Part shown: positions 8,271-14,700 of the stretch, in pieces
How positions within the stretch are numbered: position 1 is the stretch's first letter
Layout: every line of letters begins with the position of its first letter
NCBI GenBank assembly: GCA_023249255.1
Contig: JAHFCY010000059.1
Span: 1 to 14,751 of the forward strand
Length of the DNA: 14,751 bases
DNA from: Candidatus Lindowiibacteriota bacterium
GTDB taxonomy: Bacteria; Lindowbacteria; 2-12-FULL-62-27
Direction: 5' to 3'
Program-made: the position numbers and the translations under genes
The notes under the pieces: generated by a model
What the model was told of the DNA's origin: nothing
Database searches by the model: none
What the model saw: only the letters and a program-made list of their open reading frames with translations

Positions 8271-8696
8271 ATGAAAAAACCCATGACAACCTTCGAGGAA
8301 CTGGAACAGATCGCCAACACGGCGCTCGGCGGAATGGTCAAGCCGCAGGCGCTCGGGTTTGTCCTCTCTGCCCTCGACTTTTCCCTGCGCGGGCAGAAAC
8401 AGCGCCAGCCCAGGCACATCACCGGCAAGGAACTCTGTGAATCCGCCCGGGACCTCGCCGCGCGCGAGTATGGCCTCATGGCCCGCGAAGTCCTCAATGA
8501 GTGGGGAATCGACTCCACCGAGACCATCGGGCGAATCGTCTTTGCGCTGGTTGACGCCAAAAAGATGTCAAAAACCGATGAGGATTCGCTCGGCGATTTC
8601 AACCGCATTTTCGATTTCGATTCGGCGTTCTCTCCGGCCGCCATTTTGAAAGCCGCCCGCGAACTCCGTCCTAGAGCCCGCCACAAACCATCCTGA
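8271..8696 (+). CDS. Minf_1886 family protein (uncharacterised)
   Basis: 141 residues, soluble, no signal peptide. The layout matches the Minf_1886 / TIGR04138 family: an N-terminal helix, QALGFVLSALDFSLRGQ, RHITGKELCESARDLAAREYG, REVLNEWGIDSTETIGRIVFALV and KTDEDSLGDFNRIFDFDSAF. Function is unknown. The family ends near the FDFDSAF segment, so the last 25 residues are an extension. ATG 8283 (MTTFEELEQ) is an alternative start; neither has a strong ribosome binding site. The TGA stop (8694-8696) overlaps the first possible codons of the reverse transcriptase frame, so the two are almost certainly co-transcribed and probably translationally linked. Confidence 0.85.
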   Translation: MKKPMTTFEELEQIANTALGGMVKPQALGFVLSALDFSLRGQKQRQPRHITGKELCESARDLAAREYGLMAREVLNEWGIDSTETIGRIVFALVDAKKMSKTDEDSLGDFNRIFDFDSAFSPAAILKAARELRPRARHKPS

Positions 8697-10558
8697 ATTT
8701 CACCGATTCCATCCTCTACGCGGCGTTTCTCAAAGCGCGCCAGTGGCAGTGGGAATCTCCATATTACGATACGGTCGAGGTCCGCCTCTTCGAATGGAGG
8801 CTCCGCGAAAATCTGAATCTTCTCGCCGCGCATCTGAAGAGGGGATACCGCTGGGCGCCGCTTCTGCGTTTCCCCATTCCCAAAAAACCGGGAGAAGACC
8901 GGCCTTACGCTTACCGGAATTTCCGGGATGAAGTCGCCGCCGTCGCGCTGGTTCTCGCCGTGCGAAATCGTATCGAACACGCCATGGACCGCGCGGGTCG
9001 CGCGTCATTCGGTAACCGGCTGTCCGGAATTCACACGTCCGACAAATTGTTTCTGGAATGGCGCGAATCCTGGGGATCGTTCGAACAGGCGTCCCGCCGG
9101 TTCGCCTCTCGAAACCGCTACTACGTCCGCACTGATGTCCGAAAATTTTACCCGAGCGTCCGTCGCGGCCAGCTCATCGAGACCGTTCGGCGGATGTTGC
9201 CGGGCCATCCGGCGGCGGAGTCCCTGCGAACTCTTATCCTCGCCGATGGAACCGATCTTCCCGCGGGCCCGACCATCTCCGGGGTTCTCGCCAACATGTA
9301 TCTCTCGCCGCTCGACGTGGAACTTCTCAACGCCGGGCGTCTTCGCGGCCGATACACCCGGTACGTCGACGACATGTTTCTGTTCGGCTCCGACCGCCGC
9401 ACACTCGTTCGAACTTTTGACGCGCTCCGCCGGAGGCTCCATGACGGATTCGGCCTTGCGACCCACCACGGCAAAGTCGAAATCGGCCGCGCGTCGAATG
9501 CGTTTGACGGCCGGGGAAGCCCCGTGGCTTGGGCCGGGCTGTCCCACGATTTCGACCGGATCGCCCGCACGCTCTATCATGTCCCGCCGGAATACCTGCG
9601 GCTCTATTCGCGATATCCCGCTCTGACGCTCCGCGCTTACGCACAGGGTCTTCGAGCCGCCGGAATTTTCGTGTCGACCGACTGGCTCGCCCAGAATTTT
9701 TTGACGCTTCGCGCCCGCAAGCCGCCGAGGGATTCATGGGACAGCTACTTTCATCTGAACTTTCCACGGCTCAATCTCAAATCGCCGTTTGGCTCGTCGC
9801 ATGCGTGGGCTACGGAATTTCTGCGCAAAAACCGCGACTTCGCCCGGACCACCACCTATCTTCGCGGCGCGCTCACCCGCGGATTTTCTTCGGCTTTTCG
9901 GTCGATCGACCGGCATCTTCATCCCGGCGCGGACGCCAAACGCCTGAAACCCGTTCTCTTTCGGCTCCGGTTTTACGCGTCCCGCCTCTCCATATTTAAT
10001 TGCGCTCCTCTAGCCGCGGCCTTTCAGCGTTTGCAGGATCAGCCGTGGTCATTGGAGCCGTCGGTCAGCGCCACCGCCCTGTTGTCTTCGTCCAACGCCG
10101 TCGACCGCTTTTTGGAAACGCTTTTTTCGCGCCGTGCGCTCCTGGTGCGTGTCCGCGCCGCCTGGGCGCTGGGGGAGCTTGGAAGCCTTCGGTCAATCCC
10201 GGGGCTCTGGGGCGCGGCCCATCCCCAACATCCATTTCTCTTGAGGCTGGCGTCGTTGGAAGCGCTGATTCGAATCGACCGGTTTGAAACGCTTCATCCG
10301 AACGCCGTCTACGCCGCCGCGCGCGCTGAAAAATCTCCGGTGGTGCGAAAGTATCTCTACATCATTTTAGGCCGCGTCCGGCATCCGCGCGCAGGCGAGC
10401 TATTGCGCCACCGCGCAAAAACCGAACACGACTTTTTCGCCCGCCACGCCGCCGAATTCGCCCTGTCCCGCGCCGATCTTCTCGCCACGCCCCCTCCGCC
10501 CGCCCGCCACGCCGCCGCCCCTCTGCTTCCCGGCCGCACCCGTGGCTTCCCAGCTTAG
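8693..10558 (+). CDS. Reverse transcriptase with C-terminal HEAT-like repeats, not intron-encoded, non-standard start
   Basis: About 621 residues. N-terminal RT region: LFEWRLRENLNLL, GYRWAPLLRFPIPKK and NFRDEVAAVALVLAV. Catalytic motifs: RTDVRKFYPSV (first Asp, codon 9134-9136, residue 148), LPAGPTISGVLANMYLSPLD (9257-9316) and YTRYVDDMFLFG (YVDD at 9362-9373, residues 224-227), followed by LATHHGKVEIG and VAWAGLSHDF. From about residue 440 paired helices such as VRVRAAWALGELGSLRSIPGL and VVRKYLYIILGRVRHPRAGELL are HEAT-like. There is no maturase X or HNH domain and no intron structure, so it is a free-standing RT, perhaps of the unknown-group/Abi-like set, some members of which act in phage defence. 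The frame is open only from 8675 and has no ATG, GTG or TTG before GTG 8960, which would delete the first RT motifs; CTG 8693 overlapping the upstream TGA is the best guess. Confidence 0.85.
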   Translation: MNFTDSILYAAFLKARQWQWESPYYDTVEVRLFEWRLRENLNLLAAHLKRGYRWAPLLRFPIPKKPGEDRPYAYRNFRDEVAAVALVLAVRNRIEHAMDRAGRASFGNRLSGIHTSDKLFLEWRESWGSFEQASRRFASRNRYYVRTDVRKFYPSVRRGQLIETVRRMLPGHPAAESLRTLILADGTDLPAGPTISGVLANMYLSPLDVELLNAGRLRGRYTRYVDDMFLFGSDRRTLVRTFDALRRRLHDGFGLATHHGKVEIGRASNAFDGRGSPVAWAGLSHDFDRIARTLYHVPPEYLRLYSRYPALTLRAYAQGLRAAGIFVSTDWLAQNFLTLRARKPPRDSWDSYFHLNFPRLNLKSPFGSSHAWATEFLRKNRDFARTTTYLRGALTRGFSSAFRSIDRHLHPGADAKRLKPVLFRLRFYASRLSIFNCAPLAAAFQRLQDQPWSLEPSVSATALLSSSNAVDRFLETLFSRRALLVRVRAAWALGELGSLRSIPGLWGAAHPQHPFLLRLASLEALIRIDRFETLHPNAVYAAARAEKSPVVRKYLYIILGRVRHPRAGELLRHRAKTEHDFFARHAAEFALSRADLLATPPPPARHAAAPLLPGRTRGFPA

Positions 10559-10568
10559 AGTCTAGAAC

Positions 10569-10683
10569 AAAAAAATCGCCACACACAGACTCGCACCCGC
10601 ACGCACAGACTTCCACACGTCCTTTCCGTCAAGCCTGTCTGTGTCTGTGGTTGTCTGTGTGTGTCTGTCTGTGGCTTTTTTTT
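10569..10683. terminator. CAGACA-type palindrome (copy 2) acting as a likely bidirectional terminator
   Basis: An A-run (10569-10575) precedes the left arm GCCACACACAGACTCGC (from 10578); the right arm of CTGTGTCTGT-like units ends GTCTGTGGC at 10675 and is followed by eight T (10676-10683). The shape is A-run, long imperfect hairpin, T-run. It follows the RT stop by 10 nt and belongs to the same repeat family as 4946-5039. Confidence 0.7.
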
Positions 10684-10747
10684 GTTACACGCCCTTAACT
10701 TTAATTCTTAGACTTCTTGTCGATTGCGCCAATTCCCAATTTTTTAC

Positions 10748-10776
10748 TTGACACTGTCATATAACACTGTTATATT
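10748..10776 (+). promoter_or_regulatory. Near-consensus sigma-70 promoter with two overlapping palindromic operators
   Basis: TTGACA (10748-10753), 17-bp spacer and TATATT (10771-10776). Two perfect palindromes overlap it: TGACACTGTCA (10749-10759) and ATATAACACTGTTATAT (10759-10775), both centred on the same CACTG core and 13 bp apart. Regulator bound here would cover the -35, the spacer and the -10. The predicted start (about 10782-10784) is only 2-4 nt before the ATG at 10786, giving a nearly leaderless message. Confidence 0.85.
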
Positions 10777-10785
10777 CTATGCAGG

Positions 10786-11472
10786 ATGAAAGAGACGAAA
10801 ACGCGTTCCAAAGAATTTCGGCTTCGAACATTGATCGCGGCGCTCCGCCGGGTTTTGCTGTCGATCGACCTGACCGACCTCTCCGGGCGCATCCGCGAAA
10901 TCCCGGACGAACGCACCGCCCGGTTCTACACCACCATGGGGCTTCTTAGCCCCCCGGCACGGCTCGACGGACGTCGCGCCATGTACGGAAAAAAACATCT
11001 CATTCAACTTCTCGCCATCAAACGCCTTCAATCCCAAAATCGGCCGTTACGGGATATCCTCGCGACCCTGCGCGGCGCCGGCATGGCAAAACTCATTGTC
11101 ATCGCCGGCGTCGACCCCTCCATATTAAATAGGGCCGTCGCCGAGGCTCTCCGGGACCGTTCGCCCGACCTTTGGCCTCGGGCGTCATCGGCCTCATCGG
11201 TGTCGCCGGAATTGGCATCAACCGCAAAGGCCCGCCCGCCATCATCGGTCGTTCCCGCCCAGTCATCGGTGGTTTCGTCTGCTCGTCCGCTCGTCGACGA
11301 GTCCGACCGGTCAGTCCACACTTACCGCGTTCACGACGGCGTCTATCTCACCATCGATCTTTCTGCGCCCGGCGCATCGCCGGAGGAAATCCGCAATCGT
11401 CTCATTCACTTCGCGCACACGTTCCCGCATTCCGCGGGACCAACTTCCACGCATCGGGGGACAACACCATGA
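10786..11472 (+). CDS. MerR-type transcriptional regulator
   Basis: 228 residues. After a 35-residue basic N terminus comes a MerR-type winged helix-turn-helix: IREIPDERTARFYTTMGLLSPP, DGRRAMYGKKHLIQLLAIKRLQ and NRPLRDILATL, about residues 40-105. A Ser/Ala/Val-rich low-complexity linker (about 135-175) leads to a short C-terminal segment (TYRVHDGVYLTIDLSAP). There is no cysteine set for metal sensing. The operators overlapping its own promoter suggest autoregulation. Start ATG 10786 has no Shine-Dalgarno, in keeping with a near-leaderless transcript; the next ATG would destroy the HTH. Its TGA overlaps the ATG of the next small gene (ATGA). The ligand and other targets are unknown. Confidence 0.82.
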   Translation: MKETKTRSKEFRLRTLIAALRRVLLSIDLTDLSGRIREIPDERTARFYTTMGLLSPPARLDGRRAMYGKKHLIQLLAIKRLQSQNRPLRDILATLRGAGMAKLIVIAGVDPSILNRAVAEALRDRSPDLWPRASSASSVSPELASTAKARPPSSVVPAQSSVVSSARPLVDESDRSVHTYRVHDGVYLTIDLSAPGASPEEIRNRLIHFAHTFPHSAGPTSTHRGTTP

Positions 11473-11654
11473 GCAGTACCAGTGAAGTCAAGGAACGGGA
11501 GTACCAAAATCAGCCGATTCTGGCGATCCTGCGGGACGCCAACGACAAGTTCGGCGTCCAGTTCGGGGTCAAAAAAGCAAAACTCATTTTGGAGCACATC
11601 GAGGCGATCAAGAACTTCGTCGCCAAGTACGACAAGGTTCCCGCGCAGGTCTGA
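11469..11654 (+). CDS. 61-residue conserved-looking small protein of unknown function
   Basis: It starts at ATG 11469, sharing ATGA with the stop of the MerR-type gene, so it is translationally coupled. The 61 residues are soluble and largely helical: PILAILRDANDKFGV, then KKAKLILEHIEAIKNFVAKYD. I recognise no family. The same frame is open further upstream (from 11172) but that part is the shadow of the regulator gene, so the short form is preferred. Base composition and third-position GC are those of neighbouring genes. Position suggests it works with the regulator, perhaps as a co-factor or product under its control. Confidence 0.65.
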   Translation: MSSTSEVKEREYQNQPILAILRDANDKFGVQFGVKKAKLILEHIEAIKNFVAKYDKVPAQV

Positions 11655-11745
11655 TGATTCAATCGGCGGCACGGGGCGGCGGACACAAGGACGTGAATGC
11701 CGCCCGCGTGGATGCCGGACGCCCCGCGTAATTAAGAAATTTGGT

Positions 11746-11774
11746 TTGACGGCACATCGGCGCAAAGTTACGGT
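11746..11774 (+). promoter_or_regulatory. Candidate recA promoter and adjacent hairpin
   Basis: TTGACG (11746-11751) and TACGGT (11769-11774) are 17 bp apart, upstream of recA. Further down, TCTCCC-GAT-GGGAGA (11793-11807) forms a perfect 6-bp hairpin in the leader, just before the GGGAGG ribosome binding site (11819-11824). I see no E. coli-type or GAAC-N4-GTTC LexA box. Confidence 0.45.
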
Positions 11775-11835
11775 GCTGGGCATTGGGGCGGCTCTCCCGA
11801 TGGGAGACCGTATATGATGGGAGGTGGGAAGTTTC

Positions 11836-12894
11836 ATGGCTGAACAGGTGGAAGAAAGACTCAAAATGTTGAAAGCGACGCTCGATTCGATTGAAAAACG
11901 GTTCGGGCGCGGAAGCATCATGCGCCTCGGAGATAAGAAGGCGCTCGAGGTCGAAGCGTTGCCGACGGGAATTTTGCCGCTGGATCTGGCTATCGGCCTG
12001 GACGGCATTCCGCGCGGCCGCGTCATCGAGATTTTCGGGCCGGAATCGTCCGGCAAAACCACCATCACATTGCACATCATCGCGGCCATTCAGAAAGGCG
12101 GCGGGTTGGCTGCATTCATCGACGCTGAGCACGCCCTCGATCCCGTCTACGCCTCCAAACTCGGCGTCGACGTTCAGAATCTCTTGATCTCCCAGCCCGA
12201 CACCGGTGAGCAGGCGCTGGAAATCACCGACACCCTGGTTCGCAGCGGCACCGTCGACATCATCGTCATCGACAGCGTCGCCGCACTTGTTCCGCAGGCC
12301 GAACTCGAAGGCGAAATGGGCCAGCAACACATGGGTCTTCAGGCCCGCCTCATGTCCCAGGCCCTCCGTAAACTCACGTCCTCCATCGCCCGCTCCAGGG
12401 CGTCATGCATTTTCATCAACCAGCTCCGCGAGAAGATCGGCGTCATGTTCGGCAGTCCCGAAACCACGCCCGGCGGCCGCGCCCTCAAATTCTACTCGTC
12501 CGTCCGGCTTGACATCCGCCGCATCGAGCAGATCAAAAAAGGCGCCGATGTTATCGGTAACCGCGTACGGATCAAGGTCGTCAAGAACAAGGTCGCGCCG
12601 CCGTTTCGGCAGGCCGAGTTTGATCTGTTCTTCGGCGCCGGCGTCTCCCGCGCCGGTTGCGCTCTGGAAGCCGGCCTTCTGCAGGGCGTCGTCAAAAAGT
12701 CCGGCTCCTGGCTGTCCTACAACAACGACAAAATCGGCCAGGGCCGCGACGCCGCCCGCCTGTTCCTTGAGGATAATCTCGACAAACTCGCCCAGATCGA
12801 GCAGGAAGTCCGAAGGAAATTGCGCGAGGAAGGCGCCGCGCTGGTCGCGGACACCGACAACGGAAACGGTTCGGACGAATCCGAGGAAAAATAG
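11836..12894 (+). CDS. recA: Recombinase RecA
   Basis: ATP-dependent strand-exchange protein and SOS co-protease, cytoplasmic. 352 residues, the usual length. Visible motifs: Walker [25 protein letters not shown], Walker [13 protein letters not shown], the L1-L2 DNA-binding region from [22 protein letters not shown] to [22 protein letters not shown], and [16 protein letters not shown]. The C terminus is acidic ([12 protein letters not shown]), as expected. Start ATG 11836 has GGGAGG at good distance; the upstream in-frame GTG 11824 overlaps that site and is unlikely. The stop is TAG, which shows that amber is read as stop here. Its own promoter probably lies in the 11655-11835 gap. Confidence 0.98.
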   Translation: MAEQVEERLKMLKATLDSIEKRFGRGSIMRLGDKKALEVEALPTGILPLDLAIGLDGIPRGRVIEIFGPESSGKTTITLHIIAAIQKGGGLAAFIDAEHALDPVYASKLGVDVQNLLISQPDTGEQALEITDTLVRSGTVDIIVIDSVAALVPQAELEGEMGQQHMGLQARLMSQALRKLTSSIARSRASCIFINQLREKIGVMFGSPETTPGGRALKFYSSVRLDIRRIEQIKKGADVIGNRVRIKVVKNKVAPPFRQAEFDLFFGAGVSRAGCALEAGLLQGVVKKSGSWLSYNNDKIGQGRDAARLFLEDNLDKLAQIEQEVRRKLREEGAALVADTDNGNGSDESEEK

Positions 12895-12912
12895 TCGCAA
12901 AACGTAACTATT

Positions 12913-13147
12913 CACCACAGAGAACACAGAGAGTGTTCACAGAGTACTCGGATAAATCAGGCATGCCGTTGAAAATTTCATAAGGAATCCAGGAATGCAG
13001 GCGGAATCAAACCCGCTTAAGTTCATGGCTTCATGGCTTCCTTATAATTTTTCCGAGGCCGTTGAATTGTTACGAAATTTCTGAGGTTTCGACTCTAAGA
13101 TATTTCTCTGTGATCTCCGTGTTCAGCCTCTGTGATCTCTGTGGTTC
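12913..13147. repeat. recA-radC gap: CACAGAG-type palindrome with another repeat nested inside
   Basis: The gap 12895-13215 has no gene. The left arm 12914-12944 (ACCACAGAGAACACAGAG...) and right arm 13106-13146 (...CTCTGTGATCTCTGTGGTT) are inverted, imperfectly complementary and built of CACAGAG units. Between them sits a complete GGAATCCA-type palindrome (12965-13050). This is most simply a repeat inserted into an older repeat. Similar CACAGAG intergenic repeats are widespread in environmental genomes. Confidence 0.8.
12965..13050. repeat. GGAATCCA-type palindromic repeat, copy A
   Basis: It starts GCCGTTGAAAATTT, then ATAAGGAATCCAGGAATGCAGG, loops at GGAATCAAACCC, and returns as TTCATGGCTTCATGGCTTCCTTATAAT. 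The outer stem is ATAAGGAA/TTCCTTAT. A second GCCGTTGAA occurs at 13058-13066, right after the element. Related copies are at 13916, 14335-14471 and 14701. Confidence 0.8.
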
Positions 13148-13215
13148 CGAAATTTATTTTTGGCGGCCCGGGTTCGCCCCGCCGACATCCATGGGATTGG
13201 AGTCTCCTTCTACCC

Positions 13216-13875
13216 ATGAAACGCATGACCAAAATCCCGGAGTCGGATCGGCCGCGCGAAAAAATCGTCCGAAAAGGTCCGCAGGCTCTGACCGATCCGG
13301 AACTGATCGCTGTTTTGATCGGTACCGGCACGGCCAAACGCGACGTTCTGAAAGTGGCCCGGGACGTCCACCGCCGCCTGGATATCCGGCCGGGACCGTG
13401 GTCCATGTCCAATCTTCGCGCCATCGCGGGCCTTGGCAAAGCCAAGTCCTGCCAGATCGTCGCGGCGTACGAGCTTGCCCGCCGGCGATTTGCTCCGACC
13501 GGCCGTCGCGTGACCGGTCCCGAGTCGCTCCTGCCTTACATCTCGTTCATCGCCGACAAGCGTCAGGAGTATCTGGTCTGCGTGTCGTTAAACGGCGCGG
13601 CTGAAATCTTGAACTGCCGGGTCGTCACGATCGGCCTTCTCGATTCAACGTCCGTCCACCCCCGCGAAGTCTTCGCCGACCCGCTGTCGGACCGGGCCGC
13701 GTCCGTTGTCCTCGCGCACAACCATCCGTCGGGCGTGCCGTCCCCCAGCCGCCGGGACCTGTGGATCCACCGACGACTCGCCCAAGCCGGCCGACTCCTC
13801 GGCATCGACGTCCTCGACCACCTCATTCTGACGTCAAACGCGTTTTACAGTTTTAAAAAACACGGATTGAGTTGA
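13216..13875 (+). CDS. radC: RadC family JAB/MPN-domain protein
   Basis: 219 residues from ATG 13216. The N-terminal part has the helix-hairpin-helix region ALTDPELIAVLIGTGT and LRAIAGLGKAKSCQIVAAYEL. The C-terminal part is the JAMM/MPN domain with NCRVVTIGLLDSTSVHPREVF and the metal motif AHNHPSGVPSPSRRD, followed by GIDVLDHLILT. RadC was named for a proposed repair role that has not held up; its biochemical function is unsettled. The frame is open back to 13132 but that stretch is repeat DNA; GGAG at 13199-13202 supports ATG 13216, with ATG 13225 as an alternative. It ends at TGA 13875. Confidence 0.93.
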   Translation: MKRMTKIPESDRPREKIVRKGPQALTDPELIAVLIGTGTAKRDVLKVARDVHRRLDIRPGPWSMSNLRAIAGLGKAKSCQIVAAYELARRRFAPTGRRVTGPESLLPYISFIADKRQEYLVCVSLNGAAEILNCRVVTIGLLDSTSVHPREVFADPLSDRAASVVLAHNHPSGVPSPSRRDLWIHRRLAQAGRLLGIDVLDHLILTSNAFYSFKKHGLS

Positions 13876-13915
13876 GGGTCATGTCCGGTAAGATGATTTT
13901 CAATAAGATTTAACT

Positions 13916-13949
13916 ATAAGGAAACCAGGAAGGCAGGAAAATAAAATTT
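13916..13949 (+). repeat. GGAATCCA-type repeat fragment supplying the GxxExxY ribosome binding site
   Basis: ATAAGGAAACCAGGAAGGCAGG matches the left arm of copies A, B and C with a few changes. It is followed by AAAATAAAATTT and the ATG at 13950. The AGGAA units probably serve as Shine-Dalgarno, so the repeat is built into the expression signal of the gene. Confidence 0.65.
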
Positions 13950-14324
13950 ATGAGTCACTTGGAGCATGAGAGGCTGACAGAAAGGATTATAGGAGCGGCA
14001 ATTGAAGTACACCGTGGACTCGGACCCGGGTTTATTGAATCGTTCTATGAAAATGCGCTGGTGATTGAGCTGCACAAACGGGGGTTGGATGTAAAAAAAC
14101 AAATTGAAGTTCCTGTTTTCTATGAAGACAGGGAGGTTGGAAGGCATCGATTGGATCTATTCGTGGAGGACACCATTGTTGTGGAATTAAAGGCAGTCAA
14201 GGCATTGGAAGACATCCATTTTGCGATTGTGAAATCATACTTGAAGGCCGTCGGACGAGCACACGGCCTGCTTCTAAACTTTTCCAAGACGATACTGGAA
14301 ATGAAGAGGGTGATCCATCAATAA
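13950..14324 (+). CDS. GxxExxY family protein (PD-(D/E)XK nuclease-like)
   Basis: 124 residues. The family signature GFIESFY is visible in GAAIEVHRGLGPGFIESFYENAL, followed by EVPVFYEDREVGRHRLDLFVED and VVELKAVKAL, which supply the D...ExK acidic/lysine pattern of a PD-(D/E)XK fold, then a C-terminal LNFSK. Function is unknown; the family is scattered across bacteria in a patchy, mobile-looking way. Codon use is clearly more AT-rich than recA or radC next door, so recent transfer is likely. It lies between copies of one repeat (13916 and 14335), like a single-gene cassette. The stop is TAA, the only one among the + strand genes of this window. Confidence 0.92.
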   Translation: MSHLEHERLTERIIGAAIEVHRGLGPGFIESFYENALVIELHKRGLDVKKQIEVPVFYEDREVGRHRLDLFVEDTIVVELKAVKALEDIHFAIVKSYLKAVGRAHGLLLNFSKTILEMKRVIHQ

Positions 14325-14334
14325 ACCATCCCCT

Positions 14335-14471
14335 CCTCCTGCATTCATGGCTTCCTTATAATGAAAATTTATCTCCCGGCCCTGTATCCATTCAGGTATG
14401 CCGTTGAAAATTTGATAAGGAATCCAGGAATGCAGGAGGAGGCAAACCCGCCTATGTTCCTGGCTTCATGG
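14335..14471. repeat. GGAATCCA-type palindromic repeats, copies B1 (inverted) and B2
   Basis: B1 (14335-14370) reads CCTCCTGCATTCATGGCTTC then CTTATAATGAAAATTT, the reverse complement of the family's left arm. B2 (14400-14471) is in forward orientation: GCCGTTGAAAATTTGATAAG, GAATCCAGGAATGCAGGAGG, a CAAACC loop and CCTATGTTCCTGGCTTCATGG. B1 and B2 together can pair over more than 30 nt, and B2 alone folds as CCAGGAATGCAGG/CCTATGTTCCTGG. It lies between the GxxExxY stop and the DUF433 stop. Confidence 0.82.
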
Positions 14472-14486
14472 AGGAACTTTCAAAGG

Positions 14487-14675
14487 TTATCCAACCAGCG
14501 GCAATTCACGCTCTCGAACGGCTTCTGCCGCGTATTTAAGGGCCTCGCGGATATCGTCCGGCTCAAGATCCGGATAGGCTTTGAGAATGTCAGCCTGGGT
14601 CATACTGTCGGCGACCATCCCGACAACCGTCGCCACCGGGATACGCATCCCCCGAATGCAGGGGACCCCGCCCAT
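14487..14675 (-). CDS. DUF433 domain protein (antitoxin-like), 5' end disturbed
   Basis: 62 residues from ATG 14675: MGGVPCIRGMRIPVATVVGM, then TQADILKAYPDLEPDDIREALKYAAEAVRERELPLVG. This is the full DUF433 core, a small winged-helix-like domain usually encoded just before a PIN-like DUF5615 toxin. Family members start a few residues earlier (xLITSDSRQ), and those residues are present in frame upstream (to 14699) but without a start codon; the frame then runs into repeat copy C to the window end. So the gene either begins at the internal ATG or lost its start when the repeat arrived. No toxin gene follows at its 3' side, where repeat copy B2 begins, so it is an orphan. Confidence 0.8.
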   Translation of the reverse strand: MGGVPCIRGMRIPVATVVGMVADSMTQADILKAYPDLEPDDIREALKYAAEAVRERELPLVG

Positions 14676-14700
14676 TTGTCTGCTGTCGCTCGTAATTAGC

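Noticed and set aside
8675-8696. Programmed -1 frameshift fusing Minf_1886 to the RT.
   Set aside because: The overlap (CGC CAC AAA CCA TCC TGA) holds no recognisable slippery heptamer and no clear downstream stimulator.
8693-10690. Diversity-generating retroelement, retron or group II intron.
   Set aside because: No template/variable repeat pair, no msr/msd-like structure I could identify, no domain V or maturase/HNH region; motif 4 is not the usual QGxxxS form of these groups.
11172-11468. N-terminal extension of the 61-residue gene to 160 residues.
   Set aside because: It overlaps the MerR-type gene in another frame and is Arg/Ser/Pro-rich; the ATGA junction start fits better.
1269-12894. 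Genome-wide reassignment of TAG to Gln.
   Set aside because: recA ends at TAG at the normal length and acidic tail; rnhB and the RT also end at TAG.
13132-13215. Longer RadC with 28 extra N-terminal residues.
   Set aside because: The extension is encoded in the CACAGAG repeat arm and following spacer and does not resemble RadC.
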